DNA of 64,000 bases from Halomonas elongata DSM 2581 (lineage in GTDB: Bacteria > Pseudomonadota > Gammaproteobacteria > Pseudomonadales > Halomonadaceae). The position numbers were made by a program, and so were the translations under genes. This document shows positions 55,464 through 63,503 of this stretch, one piece after another. The DNA is taken from the NCBI RefSeq assembly GCF_000196875.2, contig NC_014532.2, positions 248,001 through 312,000 on the forward strand. The letters run 5' to 3'. Position 1 is the stretch's first letter, and every line of letters starts with the position of its first letter. Under the pieces are notes generated by a model. That model made no database searches. It was not told the DNA's origin and was given only the letters and a program-made list of their open reading frames with translations.

Positions 55464-56630
55464 TCAGCTCTCGGCAATGCGCTCGAGCAGTGGTCGCCAG
55501 TCGGGACCGACGTCCAGGCCGAAGGTCTCGTGGAGGGTGCGCTCCAGGCCGTCGGCGTCCAGCAGGGTACGAGTCTGCTGTCCGTCGGTCGTGCGTACCG
55601 TGAGGCGCTGATCCGCCAGGCTGTAGCGTGCCTCCGGGGTGCTGAGTGCCACCGTCAGGCGATGTCGGAAGTGCGAGTCGGGATGCGTGGCGGTGTACCA
55701 GTTGGGCAGTTCGTAGTCGATGTCGAGCTGCGGGGTCGGTGCCAGCTCATAGAGAGAACGCCAGCGATCCTCGATCCATACCTGTAGCCGCCAGCCATCG
55801 CCGAAGGGGAGCACTCGGTAGAGTCCGTGAGGCGTCGGTTGTGGCGCGCTGGTGGTCATGTCGAGCGGCGTCGTGGGCATGTTGCCGCCGAAGCCGACGT
55901 CGACCAGCCAGGGCGTATCGTCCAGCCAGACGCGCAGTGCCATGTGGGTCGGCAGGTTGGGTGCGCTGCCCGCCGGGGCCTGCCAGAGTACGCGCGCGAT
56001 CAAGCCGTCCACCTGGAAGCCCATGGCCGTGAGGGCGCGCTTGAAGAGCGCGTTGTGCTCGAAACAGTAGCCGCCGCGCCGAGCGTCGATCAGCTTGGCA
56101 TCGATGCGCTCGGGCGCCAGGTCGATGCCCTTGTCCATCAGGACATCGAGGTTCTCGAAGGCGATGGCGGCGGGGTGCTGTTCCTGCAAGGTCGCCAGGG
56201 TGTGGAAGGTTGCTTCCCGGGGCCCCCGATAGCCGATTCGTGCGCAGTAGGCGTCCAGGTCGATGGCGGGCGGTGCTTCGCCTTCGAGGGCCGAGGCGGC
56301 CCGGGAAACGGCGAGTGCTGCCGGGGCCTCGATGAGCGACGCGTGTGATCCGAGGAGTTCGCGGGCCTGGCGGCGTTCGGCCGAGGAGGTGCCGGGGGCA
56401 TGAATGGCGACGTCGAACTCGGGACTCTCGAGATGGACGAGCGATGCCGTACCGCCCGTTGCGACGCCGAGCTCGGTCAGCTCATCGCGCAGCGCCTCCA
56501 GCGTCTGGGGCGCGTAACCCAGCAGCAAGGCCCGTTTCGTCGTGTTGGCCTCGCTCGGGTTGGCATGCGGGTTCGGGGCCGGTGCATGGTGTGATCGGTT
56601 GCCGTCAATGGAATCGATGGGCTGTGACAT
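55464..56630 (-). CDS. Arylamine N-acetyltransferase with an extra N-terminal domain
   Basis: A 388-residue protein. From about residue 123 it is a full arylamine N-acetyltransferase (NAT) with the cysteine-protease-like triad C189 (RRGGYCFEHN), H229 (LPTHMALRV) and D244 (LVDVGFGG) at family spacing; it would transfer acetyl from acetyl-CoA to arylamines or hydrazines. The first 120 residues are not NAT: a polar stretch to about 30, then an alpha/beta-looking region (KRALLLGYAPQTLEAL, FDVAIHAPG). Standard bacterial NATs have about 250-290 residues. The start at 56630 is set by AGGAG; 18 upstream in-frame residues lack support. Confidence 0.85.
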   Translation of the reverse strand: MSQPIDSIDGNRSHHAPAPNPHANPSEANTTKRALLLGYAPQTLEALRDELTELGVATGGTASLVHLESPEFDVAIHAPGTSSAERRQARELLGSHASLIEAPAALAVSRAASALEGEAPPAIDLDAYCARIGYRGPREATFHTLATLQEQHPAAIAFENLDVLMDKGIDLAPERIDAKLIDARRGGYCFEHNALFKRALTAMGFQVDGLIARVLWQAPAGSAPNLPTHMALRVWLDDTPWLVDVGFGGNMPTTPLDMTTSAPQPTPHGLYRVLPFGDGWRLQVWIEDRWRSLYELAPTPQLDIDYELPNWYTATHPDSHFRHRLTVALSTPEARYSLADQRLTVRTTDGQQTRTLLDADGLERTLHETFGLDVGPDWRPLLERIAES

Positions 56631-56873
56631 CTGGCGTGTCTCCTGGGGATGGGGCGAGTGATACGCCAGTTTATAGAGCCTCAAGCCTGGTTGAGGTCAA
56701 GGCTCTCTTCAGGGGCGAACATCCTCTCTGCGGCGGATGGAGGACGAGCGTCGATGAAGTGGCCGCGTGTCTCCGGGAGATCGTGTAAAATGCGGGGCCT
56801 TGGACCGCCAATGCGCCATTCGCCAGGGCGCGTGATGTGACGCGGTCATCCCATGATCGAGCAAGGAGCCGCC

Positions 56874-57767
56874 GTGAAGTTACTGATACTGGACGCCGGT
56901 CACTGTCTTAGCCTGGCGCTGGCCCGCGAGAGTAACCGGCGCAGCGATGTCGAGCTGGTCATCGAGCCCGGGCTGGACCTGGCGCCCGAACGTCTTGATG
57001 AAGTCGCCCCCGACGCTCTGATCATCCCTCCACTATCGCATCCGATCAGTGCCGATCCGTCCGCGGTGACGGCGCATGCCGAAGCCGTGGAAGCCTGCAT
57101 GCGGGCCTGTCGTGAACGCGATGTGCCCTTGGTCTGGTGCGTTTCCGATCAGCTCTACGAGGAGGGCTTCGAAGGGGTCATCGATGAGCATGTGGTGCCC
57201 CAGCCCCGGGACGAAGGCCTGCGACGCCTGGTGAGTACGGGAGAGCGTATTCGTGCCGAGCTGCCTCGTCACCTGATCGTGCGAGTCGGGCCGCTTTTCG
57301 CCCTGGAGGGCAGCCATGCTTGGCTCGGCGAATTGCTCGACAGCCTGGCGAATGGTGAGGAAGTGCGTGCCGCCTCGGACGTCATCTTCTGCCCCACGTC
57401 GTCCGATGCCGTGGCCATGGCGCTGATCGGCATGCTGCAGCAGCAACATTGCGGCGCCGATGCCTGGGGCAGCTATCACCTGGCCGGCACGGAGCCGGTC
57501 AGCGCCTATACCTTCGTCTCCATGGTTCGCACTCAACTGGCCACGCGTCTCGAAGGGCGCGGCGAGTCGGTCGAACTGGGCAGCGTCAAGGCGCTGAGTC
57601 ACCACCATGATCAGCCGTTGCGCCGGGTGCTCAACTGCCGTCGCGTGCTGGAGGTTTTCGGCGTCCACCAGAAACCCTGGCGACTCGAGGTGGGCCGCAT
57701 GCTGGACCTGTGGTGTCTGGCGAGGGATGAAGATGCTGGCACGGAAGAGGAGCCCGGGAAGGCATGA
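56874..57767 (+). CDS. RmlD-like sugar-nucleotide reductase homologue, probably without catalytic activity
   Basis: A 297-residue protein with the overall layout of dTDP-4-dehydrorhamnose reductase (RmlD-like SDR). The dinucleotide loop, normally GxxGxxG, reads DAGHCLSLALA with one glycine, and the catalytic YxxxK is replaced (segment EGLRRLVSTGER). The region normally STDYVFDG is SDQLYEEGFEG. The C-terminal part (YHLAGTEPVSAYTF) is still family-like. I infer a pseudoenzyme or a binding protein. The GTG at 56874 is chosen because AAGGAG lies five bases upstream. It overlaps the acyltransferase gene by 4 bp. Confidence 0.7.
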   Translation: MKLLILDAGHCLSLALARESNRRSDVELVIEPGLDLAPERLDEVAPDALIIPPLSHPISADPSAVTAHAEAVEACMRACRERDVPLVWCVSDQLYEEGFEGVIDEHVVPQPRDEGLRRLVSTGERIRAELPRHLIVRVGPLFALEGSHAWLGELLDSLANGEEVRAASDVIFCPTSSDAVAMALIGMLQQQHCGADAWGSYHLAGTEPVSAYTFVSMVRTQLATRLEGRGESVELGSVKALSHHHDQPLRRVLNCRRVLEVFGVHQKPWRLEVGRMLDLWCLARDEDAGTEEEPGKA

Positions 57768-58528
57768 ATGTGATTCGCAGCACGGTTTTCTATATCGGCT
57801 ATTTTCTGGCCATGCTCATCTGCGGCGTGCTGTTCCTGCCGCCCGCTCCCTTCCTGCCGCTGGCGAGCCGCTATCGCCTGCTCAACCTCTACAACCACTT
57901 CATCATCGCCTGGTTCCGGCTGGTCTGTGGCGTACGCTACGACGTGCGTGGCCGCGAGCGCCTGCCCGACGGCCCCTGTGTCCTGCTGGCCAATCATCAG
58001 TGCGAGTGGGAGACGGTCTACCTGCAGTTGCTCAAGCCGCCGGTATGCACGGTGCTCAAGAAGGAGCTGCTCAATATCCCGATCTTTGGGTGGGGGCTGC
58101 GCCTGCTGCATCCCATCGCGCTGGATCGCTCCAAGCCCGCTCGCGCCATGAAACAGGTACTGACCCAGGGCAAGCAGCGTCTCGAGGAAGGGCTTTCGGT
58201 GTTGATCTTCCCGGAGGGCACCCGGGTCGAGCCGGGCCAGCGGCGACGTTACAACAAGAGCGGGGCGGTGATCGCCTGCCGGGCCGGCATGCCGGTGGTG
58301 CCGGTGGCCCACAATGCCGGCGAGCGCTGGCCGGGGCGTCACTGGGTCAAGCGCCCGGGGCGCTTGACGCTGGTGGTCGGCGAGCCCATCGAGACCGTCG
58401 GGCGTAGTGCGGAAGAGGTGCTGGCCGAGACCGAGGCCTGGATCGAGGCGCAGCTCGCCGAGATCTCCGAGGTGCCGCGCCCGCGCGACGAACGCCCGGC
58501 CCCCGACGGCGAAACCCTGCCGGGCTGA
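57764..58528 (+). CDS. PlsC-type 1-acyl-sn-glycerol-3-phosphate acyltransferase
   Basis: A 254-residue membrane protein with an N-terminal helix (about 9-32) and the acyltransferase motifs NHQCEWET (an HX4E form of the catalytic HX4D) and FPEGTR. The HX4E form is common in this subgroup. It should acylate a lysophosphatidate-type acceptor at the inner membrane, using acyl-ACP or acyl-CoA. The ATGA overlap with the RmlD-like gene shows coupling. It lies beside the fatty-acid genes fabB-fabA, which fits a lipid role. Confidence 0.88.
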   Translation: MNVIRSTVFYIGYFLAMLICGVLFLPPAPFLPLASRYRLLNLYNHFIIAWFRLVCGVRYDVRGRERLPDGPCVLLANHQCEWETVYLQLLKPPVCTVLKKELLNIPIFGWGLRLLHPIALDRSKPARAMKQVLTQGKQRLEEGLSVLIFPEGTRVEPGQRRRYNKSGAVIACRAGMPVVPVAHNAGERWPGRHWVKRPGRLTLVVGEPIETVGRSAEEVLAETEAWIEAQLAEISEVPRPRDERPAPDGETLPG

Positions 58529-58548
58529 GGTCAGGCGAGAGCTGGAAA

Positions 58549-58580
58549 ACGAAGAGGACGCCCTGGGGCGTCCTCTTCGT
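58549..58580. terminator. Terminator between plsC-like gene and fabB
   Basis: ACGAAGAGGACGCC pairs perfectly with GGCGTCCTCTTCGT around CTGG. On the minus strand it is followed by TTTT, so it best serves fabB; it also ends the converging acyltransferase transcript. Confidence 0.8.
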
Positions 58581-58610
58581 CGTGTCACGCGGCTTTCGGC
58601 GTCGTGAGCG

Positions 58611-59825
58611 TCAGTCGCGATATCGCTGCAGCACCAGACAGGCGTTGGTGCCACCGAAACCGAAGCTGTTGGAGAGCACGCGCTCCAGCGAGGCGTCGCG
58701 CCGCTCGGTGACGATGTCGAAACCGGCGGCCTGCTCGTCGAGGTTCTCCACGTTGGCCGAGGCGGCGATGAAGTCGTGCTCCATCATCAGCAGCGAGTAG
58801 ATGGTCTCCTGAACCCCGGTGGCGCCCAGCGAGTGGCCGGTCAACGACTTGGTTGAACTCATCGCCGGCGTGGTGTCGCCGAAGACTTCGCGAACCGCCT
58901 TGAGTTCGGCCACATCGCCCACCGGCGTGGAGGTGCCATGGGTGTTGATGTAGTCGATATCGCCATCCACGGTGGCCAATGCCTGGCGCATGCAGCGCAC
59001 CGCGCCCTCCCCGGAGGGAGCGACCATGTCGTGACCGTCGGAGGTCGCGCCGTAACCGACCAGCTCGGCATAGATCTTGGCGCCGCGGGCCTTGGCGTGC
59101 TCCAGCTCCTCGAGTACCAGCATGCCGCCGCCACCGGCGATGACGAAGCCGTCGCGGCTCTGGTCATAGGGGCGGGACGCCTGCTCGGGGGACTCGTTGT
59201 AATGGGTCGACAACGCGCCCATGGCGTCGAACAGGCAGGACAGGGTCCAGTGCTCTTCCTCGCCGCCACCGGCGAAGACCACATCCTGCTTGCCGAGCTG
59301 GATCTGCTCCATGGCGTTGCCGATGCAGTGGGCCGAGGTGGCGCAGGCCGAAGAAATCGAGTAGTTGACGCCCTTGATCTCGAAAGGCGTGGCCAGGCAG
59401 GCCGAGACGGTACTGCCCATGGTGCGGGTGACGCGATAGGGCCCGACGCGGCGCAGGCCCTTCTCGCGCATGACATCGGCGGCCTCCACTTGGTTGGCGC
59501 TGGAGGCGCCGCCGGAACCGGCGATCAGGCCGGTACGCTCGTTGGAGACTTGATCCGGTGCCAGGCCCGAATCCTCGATGGCCTGGGCCATGGAGACATA
59601 GGCATAGGCGGCTGCGTCGCCCATGAAGCGGCGCAGCTTGCGGTCGACCAATGCTTCCAGGTCAATATCGACGACGCCGGCGATCTGACTGCGGAAGCCA
59701 CGCTCGGCGTAGTCGTCCTTGAAGCGAATGCCTGACCGTCCCAGGCGTAGCGCCTCGAGAACCTGTTGTGCGTCGTTGCCCAGGCAGGACACGATGCCCA
59801 GGCCGGTGACTACCACTCGTCGCAT
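58611..59825 (-). CDS. fabB: 3-oxoacyl-[acyl-carrier-protein] synthase I
   Basis: A 404-residue (E. coli 406) condensing enzyme with the Cys-His-His set: C in [15 protein letters not shown] in [12 protein letters not shown] and H in [12 protein letters not shown]. It extends acyl-ACP with malonyl-ACP and is required for unsaturated fatty acids. It is 13 bp downstream of fabA on the same strand; GGAGG-like sequence precedes the ATG. Confidence 0.97.
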   Translation of the reverse strand: MRRVVVTGLGIVSCLGNDAQQVLEALRLGRSGIRFKDDYAERGFRSQIAGVVDIDLEALVDRKLRRFMGDAAAYAYVSMAQAIEDSGLAPDQVSNERTGLIAGSGGASSANQVEAADVMREKGLRRVGPYRVTRTMGSTVSACLATPFEIKGVNYSISSACATSAHCIGNAMEQIQLGKQDVVFAGGGEEEHWTLSCLFDAMGALSTHYNESPEQASRPYDQSRDGFVIAGGGGMLVLEELEHAKARGAKIYAELVGYGATSDGHDMVAPSGEGAVRCMRQALATVDGDIDYINTHGTSTPVGDVAELKAVREVFGDTTPAMSSTKSLTGHSLGATGVQETIYSLLMMEHDFIAASANVENLDEQAAGFDIVTERRDASLERVLSNSFGFGGTNACLVLQRYRD

Positions 59826-59838
59826 GGGAGCCTCCTGA

Positions 59839-60354
59839 TCAGAAATTCGCGGTGGAGGTGAACAGGCCGACCCGCAGGTCGTTGGCCTGATAGATGTCGC
59901 GGCCGTCGACAGCCAGAGTGCCGTCGGCCATACCCAGAATCAGGCGCCGGGTGATGATGCGCTTGATGTTGATACGATAGGTCACCCTCTCGGCATCGGG
60001 GTGTATCTGACCACTGAACTTGACCTCGCCACAGCCCAGCGCGCGGCCACGTCCCGGATGCCCCAGCCAGCCCAGGTAGAAGCCGACCAGCTGCCACATG
60101 GCGTCGAGGCCCAGGCAGCCCGGCATCACCGGGTCGCCGGGAAAGTGGCAGTCGAAGAACCATAGATCCGGGTGGATATCCAGCTCGGCGATCACTTCGC
60201 CCTTGCCGTATTCGCCACCCTCTTCATGGATGTGTGCGATGCGATCGAGCATCAGCATGTTGGGTGCCGGCAGTTGGGCGTTGCCGGGGCCAAACAGCTC
60301 GCCACGGCTGCATGCCAGCAGTGCTTCGCGATCAAAGGAATGTTGCTTGGTCAC
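59839..60354 (-). CDS. fabA: 3-hydroxydecanoyl-[acyl-carrier-protein] dehydratase/isomerase
   Basis: A 171-residue hotdog-fold enzyme, matching E. coli FabA in length. The active-site histidine is in [12 protein letters not shown] and the aspartate in [12 protein letters not shown]. It makes trans-2-decenoyl-ACP and isomerises it to cis-3-decenoyl-ACP, the branch point of anaerobic unsaturated fatty-acid synthesis. It forms an operon with fabB. A 17-bp inverted repeat lies about 30 bp upstream. Confidence 0.97.
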   Translation of the reverse strand: MTKQHSFDREALLACSRGELFGPGNAQLPAPNMLMLDRIAHIHEEGGEYGKGEVIAELDIHPDLWFFDCHFPGDPVMPGCLGLDAMWQLVGFYLGWLGHPGRGRALGCGEVKFSGQIHPDAERVTYRINIKRIITRRLILGMADGTLAVDGRDIYQANDLRVGLFTSTANF

Positions 60355-60383
60355 TGAATCGTTCCGAGAGTCGAGATTACTGT

Positions 60384-60400
60384 ATGCCGTTTCACGGCAT
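60384..60400. promoter_or_regulatory. Inverted repeat upstream of fabA-fabB
   Basis: ATGCCG-TTTCA-CGGCAT is a 6+6 bp inverted repeat 30-46 bp before the fabA ATG, in the position of a promoter operator. It does not resemble the E. coli FabR or FadR sites as I know them. Its role is open. Confidence 0.4.
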
Positions 60401-60421
60401 GCGACCGCCAGGCGGCATCGC

Positions 60422-61930
60422 CTAGTCTACTGTTCGCGTTCGTCGAATGCACGCCGCGCGGGCCGGTTGCCTCGTTTCAGGGTGTGCGGGTGGCGACTCA
60501 TGCCCCTGACGGGCCTCTTCCGGGCCCAGCCCCTTGAAGGCTTCGAGCGCTCTGGCGCGTGCGGCACGGTGCTCGACGATCGGCATGGGATAGCGTCTGG
60601 CCGCGCGTTGTTCGGGGGATGGATCATGGCGCTCCTTGGCGGGCAGGTCGGCCAGTTCGGGTAGCCACTCGGCGATGAAGCGCCCGTCGGGGTCGAAGCG
60701 ACGCGACTGGGTGATGGGATTGAAGATGCGAAAATAGGGCACGGCATCGGTGCCGGTGGAGGCGGCCCACTGCCAGCCGCCGTTGTTGGCGGCGAATTCG
60801 CCATCCACCAGATGGTGCAGAAAGAAGCGTTCGCCGTGGCGCCAGTCGATGAGCAGGTGCTTGGCGAGAAACATGGCCGTGACCATGCGCAGCCGATTGT
60901 GCATCCAGCCGGTGGCGCGTAGCTGGCGCATGGCAGCATCGACCAGTGGATAACCCGTACGCCCCTCGGTCCATGCTCGCCATGCCGAGGTGTCGTCGCG
61001 CCACGGCAGTGCCTCGGTGTGTGCCTGGAAGGCGCGATGACGGCATACCTCGGGAAAGCCGACCACGACGTGCTGATAGAACTCCCGCCAGATCAGCTCG
61101 TTGACCCAGGCGGTCAGGCCGGCGTCGCCTTCGGCGAGTCCCCCGTCGTTCTCGGCGAGCGCCGCCTGCAGGCACTGGCGATGGGAGATCATGCCCAGTG
61201 CCAGGTAAGGCGAAAGGCTGCTGGTGCCGCTCTCGGCGGGGAAGTCCCGCCGCTCGGCATAGTGACGAGCGCGCCAGCGCAGGAAGCGTTCCAGGCGATC
61301 GGCGGCGGCGTTCTCGCCGGCGGGCCAGTTTTCCGGAGCGGCGGGTGCTGTGTCGAGCGCCGGGAGTTCGGGCTCCGGGTCGCTGGCGACGGGCAAGGAC
61401 GCCTGGATGGCGGGTAGATCGCGCAGAGCGAGGCGCTCGGGTGTCACCTGCCGATGCCAGGCCTTGGCGAAGGGCGTGAAGATGCCATAGAAATCGCCCT
61501 TGCCGGTGCGCAGCTCCCCCGGCGCAAAGGCGACCCCATCATGGTGGCCGACGGCGCTGAGCCCGGCGGCCTCGAAGGCGTCGACGACGCTGGCATCGCG
61601 CCGCCTCTCGTTGAGCGGATACTCGTGATTGAAATGCAGTCGGCGGGCGCCGGTCTCGCGGGCCAGGGCCAGCAAGGCATCCGGCGCGGCGGCGAAGTCG
61701 TCGATATCGCGGTGCAGCAGAGGTATCCCCAGCCCGTGGAGGGCAGCCCGCAGGGCGAGGACACCGCGATGCCAGAAGTCCAGCTTGTTGGCGCCGTGGC
61801 CATGTTCTAGCCACTGGGCTGTGCTGCGCAGGAAAACGGCCACCACAGGGCCTTCCGAAGCGGCGGCGGCCAGGGCAGTGTTGTCGTGCACGCGCAGATC
61901 GCTGCGAAACCAGATCAGACTGGGGGGCAT
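60422..61930 (-). CDS. phrB: Deoxyribodipyrimidine photolyase (class I CPD photolyase)
   Basis: A 502-residue flavoprotein that splits UV-induced pyrimidine dimers with blue light. The N-terminal antenna domain starts [19 protein letters not shown]; the C-terminal FAD and DNA-binding domain has [30 protein letters not shown] and [14 protein letters not shown] tail of about 35 residues extends past the usual end. AGGAG lies six bases before the ATG. It is 53 bp downstream of the merR gene on the same strand, so the two are probably coexpressed under the operator at 62961-62986. Confidence 0.95.
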   Translation of the reverse strand: MPPSLIWFRSDLRVHDNTALAAAASEGPVVAVFLRSTAQWLEHGHGANKLDFWHRGVLALRAALHGLGIPLLHRDIDDFAAAPDALLALARETGARRLHFNHEYPLNERRRDASVVDAFEAAGLSAVGHHDGVAFAPGELRTGKGDFYGIFTPFAKAWHRQVTPERLALRDLPAIQASLPVASDPEPELPALDTAPAAPENWPAGENAAADRLERFLRWRARHYAERRDFPAESGTSSLSPYLALGMISHRQCLQAALAENDGGLAEGDAGLTAWVNELIWREFYQHVVVGFPEVCRHRAFQAHTEALPWRDDTSAWRAWTEGRTGYPLVDAAMRQLRATGWMHNRLRMVTAMFLAKHLLIDWRHGERFFLHHLVDGEFAANNGGWQWAASTGTDAVPYFRIFNPITQSRRFDPDGRFIAEWLPELADLPAKERHDPSPEQRAARRYPMPIVEHRAARARALEAFKGLGPEEARQGHESPPAHPETRQPARAACIRRTRTVD

Positions 61931-61983
61931 TGCAAGCTCCTGATGCCAGATCGGAGTGGCCGGAGCGCCGTTCGGCGCATCGT

Positions 61984-62913
61984 TCAGTCCTCGTCGCGTG
62001 CGGTATCGGTCAGCAGGGCATCCAGCCGTGATGCGGCGACGGGGAGATCGTCGCCGAGGGTGGCGACTCGACTATCCGCGAGATCCGAAGCCCGGATGCG
62101 TGCCACCGGGCCGCACAGCGCCAGGGGAACCCCCAGCTGGTCGGCGAGCCGGGGCAGTTGGCGTCTCATCAGGTCGGGCTTCTCGGCCTTGCCGCTGGCC
62201 AGCAGCAGGGCATCGACATCCAGGCGCTCCACCGCCAGGTTCAGTTCCTGGAGCGGCAGCGGCGCGTCCAGCCACTGGACGCGATGGCCCTGTTCGCTGA
62301 TCAGCAGGGCCGCCAGCAGGCCCGTCAAGGGGCTGTCGGCCTCGGGCAGCGGGGCGACGAGGACGTGCGCCTTGTCGGCCCGGGAATTGGCATGGTAGAG
62401 GCGGGTGCCGATGCGTGTACGCAGGAAAGTTTCCAGGGTTCGACGTTGCAGCGAGGCGCCCAGCCGGTCGTCCCAGCGTTCCTCCAGGCTGTGAATGATC
62501 GGCTGCCACAGCTTCTCGACGCAGACGTCGGCCGGGTAGAGCGCCAGGCTCTGGTTGAACAGCTCATCCAGGCGGACGGTGTCCAGGGCCTCGACGGCGG
62601 CGATCAGTTGCTGGCGCTGGCTTGCCCAGTCGTCGACGCCGGGACGGTAACGCGCCGGGGTATCGGGTTGCTCGAGCAGTTCCCGCACCTGGCTGACCGG
62701 GACGCCGCGATGCAGCCACTGCAGGATGCGTTCGACGCGCTCGATGTCCTCGCGGGCATAGAGCCGGTGCCCCTTGGGCGTGCGATGAGGACGCAGCAGG
62801 CCATAGCGGCGCTCCCAGGCTCGCAGGGTGACCGAGTTGACGCCAGTCAGTCGCGAGACCTCGCGAATCGGATAGCGGGGTGTGTCGCCCGGGAGATTCG
62901 CCTTGTCGTTCAT
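61984..62913 (-). CDS. CarH/LitR-type MerR-family regulator lacking cobalamin-binding residues
   Basis: A 309-residue protein with a MerR winged helix (YPIREVSRLTGVNSVTLRAW, about 14-82) and a C-terminal region laid out like the cobalamin-binding module of the CarH photoreceptor. In CarH a Trp is followed 10-11 residues later by Glu-His, and a downstream His is the axial B12 ligand. Here W147 is followed by R157-R158 and the axial position is D193 (LPEADSPLTG). Cobalamin binding is therefore unlikely. B12-independent LitR relatives that act with a LOV photoreceptor are known in Pseudomonas (from memory). The start at 62913 has GAGG five bases upstream. Confidence 0.88.
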   Translation of the reverse strand: MNDKANLPGDTPRYPIREVSRLTGVNSVTLRAWERRYGLLRPHRTPKGHRLYAREDIERVERILQWLHRGVPVSQVRELLEQPDTPARYRPGVDDWASQRQQLIAAVEALDTVRLDELFNQSLALYPADVCVEKLWQPIIHSLEERWDDRLGASLQRRTLETFLRTRIGTRLYHANSRADKAHVLVAPLPEADSPLTGLLAALLISEQGHRVQWLDAPLPLQELNLAVERLDVDALLLASGKAEKPDLMRRQLPRLADQLGVPLALCGPVARIRASDLADSRVATLGDDLPVAASRLDALLTDTARDED

Positions 62914-62960
62914 GCGAGCCTCATGCTGTGGTGGTGGATGACATGCAGTCTCCACAATTG

Positions 62961-62986
62961 TTGTACAGTATGTTCGTTATGTACAA
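62961..62986. promoter_or_regulatory. TTGTACA-N12-TGTACAA palindrome upstream of merR-phrB
   Basis: Two 7-bp arms are perfect reverse complements with a 12-bp centre. It lies 48-73 bp before the merR start and matches, as I recall it, the T(G/A)TACA-N12-TGTA(C/T)A box reported for Pseudomonas LitR-type regulators. It is the obvious candidate operator for the adjacent MerR protein. Confidence 0.75.
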
Positions 62987-62996
62987 GCCGATGGCT

Positions 62997-63365
62997 TCAT
63001 TCCCCGGCGCGTTCGGCGATCACCGCGGCCAGCGCCTCGATGAAATCGGGATGTTCGCCCACGGGGGGAAGCAGTGTCAGGGCGATGTCGGGATGTCGAG
63101 TGCCGAGCGCTTCCACCTGAGCCGGCACGTCCTTGCGCAGGTGGCGACCGGCAGCGAAGAACAGCGGCAGGATCTCGGCGCGCTCGGTGCCGGCATCGGC
63201 CAGCTCGGCGACGGTCGTCTCCAACGAGGGTTCGCTGAGCTCCATGTAAGCCAGCCGCAACGGTGTGGCAAGCCGCTCGCCGAGGGCCTGATAGACGCGC
63301 TCGAAGGGTTCCCGCCAGCGCGGGTCGCTCGAGCCGTGGGCCATCAGAATCAGGGCCTTGTTCAT
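62997..63365 (-). CDS. Small CbiX/SirB-like protein
   Basis: A 122-residue single-domain protein of the CbiX/SirB chelatase superfamily, with the N-terminal H10 (LILMAHGSSDPRW) and a second H75 in LFFAAGRHLRKDV. Single-domain CbiX proteins insert cobalt or related metals into sirohydrochlorin as dimers. No other cobalamin or siroheme gene is nearby, so the substrate is open. GGAGG precedes the ATG. It is divergent from the TIGR01777 epimerase gene and is followed by the merR operator region. Confidence 0.82.
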   Translation of the reverse strand: MNKALILMAHGSSDPRWREPFERVYQALGERLATPLRLAYMELSEPSLETTVAELADAGTERAEILPLFFAAGRHLRKDVPAQVEALGTRHPDIALTLLPPVGEHPDFIEALAAVIAERAGE

Positions 63366-63451
63366 GACGGGACCTCCAGCGGGTAATGTCGGGGGAAAGG
63401 CGGCGCGTGGCGTGCCGGATACGATGCAAGCATTGCCGCGCCTCGGCTAGA

Positions 63452-63480
63452 CTAACAAAGGTGTACAAAAGTTGTATAAC
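63452..63480 (+). promoter_or_regulatory. Candidate promoter of the epimerase gene with TGTACA/TGTATA repeat
   Basis: CTAACA and TATAAC form -35 and -10 boxes with a 17-bp spacer. Between and over them lie TGTACA (63462-63467) and TGTATA (63473-63478), direct repeats 11 bp apart. The half-sites match those of the merR-phrB palindrome, so the same regulator could block this promoter. Confidence 0.55.
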
Positions 63481-63503
63481 ACACCGCCATCAAGGAGGGA
63501 GCC

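Noticed and set aside
57958..58000. HX4E in place of HX4D in the PlsC-type protein as a novel active site
   Set aside because: The Glu variant is common in this subgroup of bacterial lysophospholipid acyltransferases.
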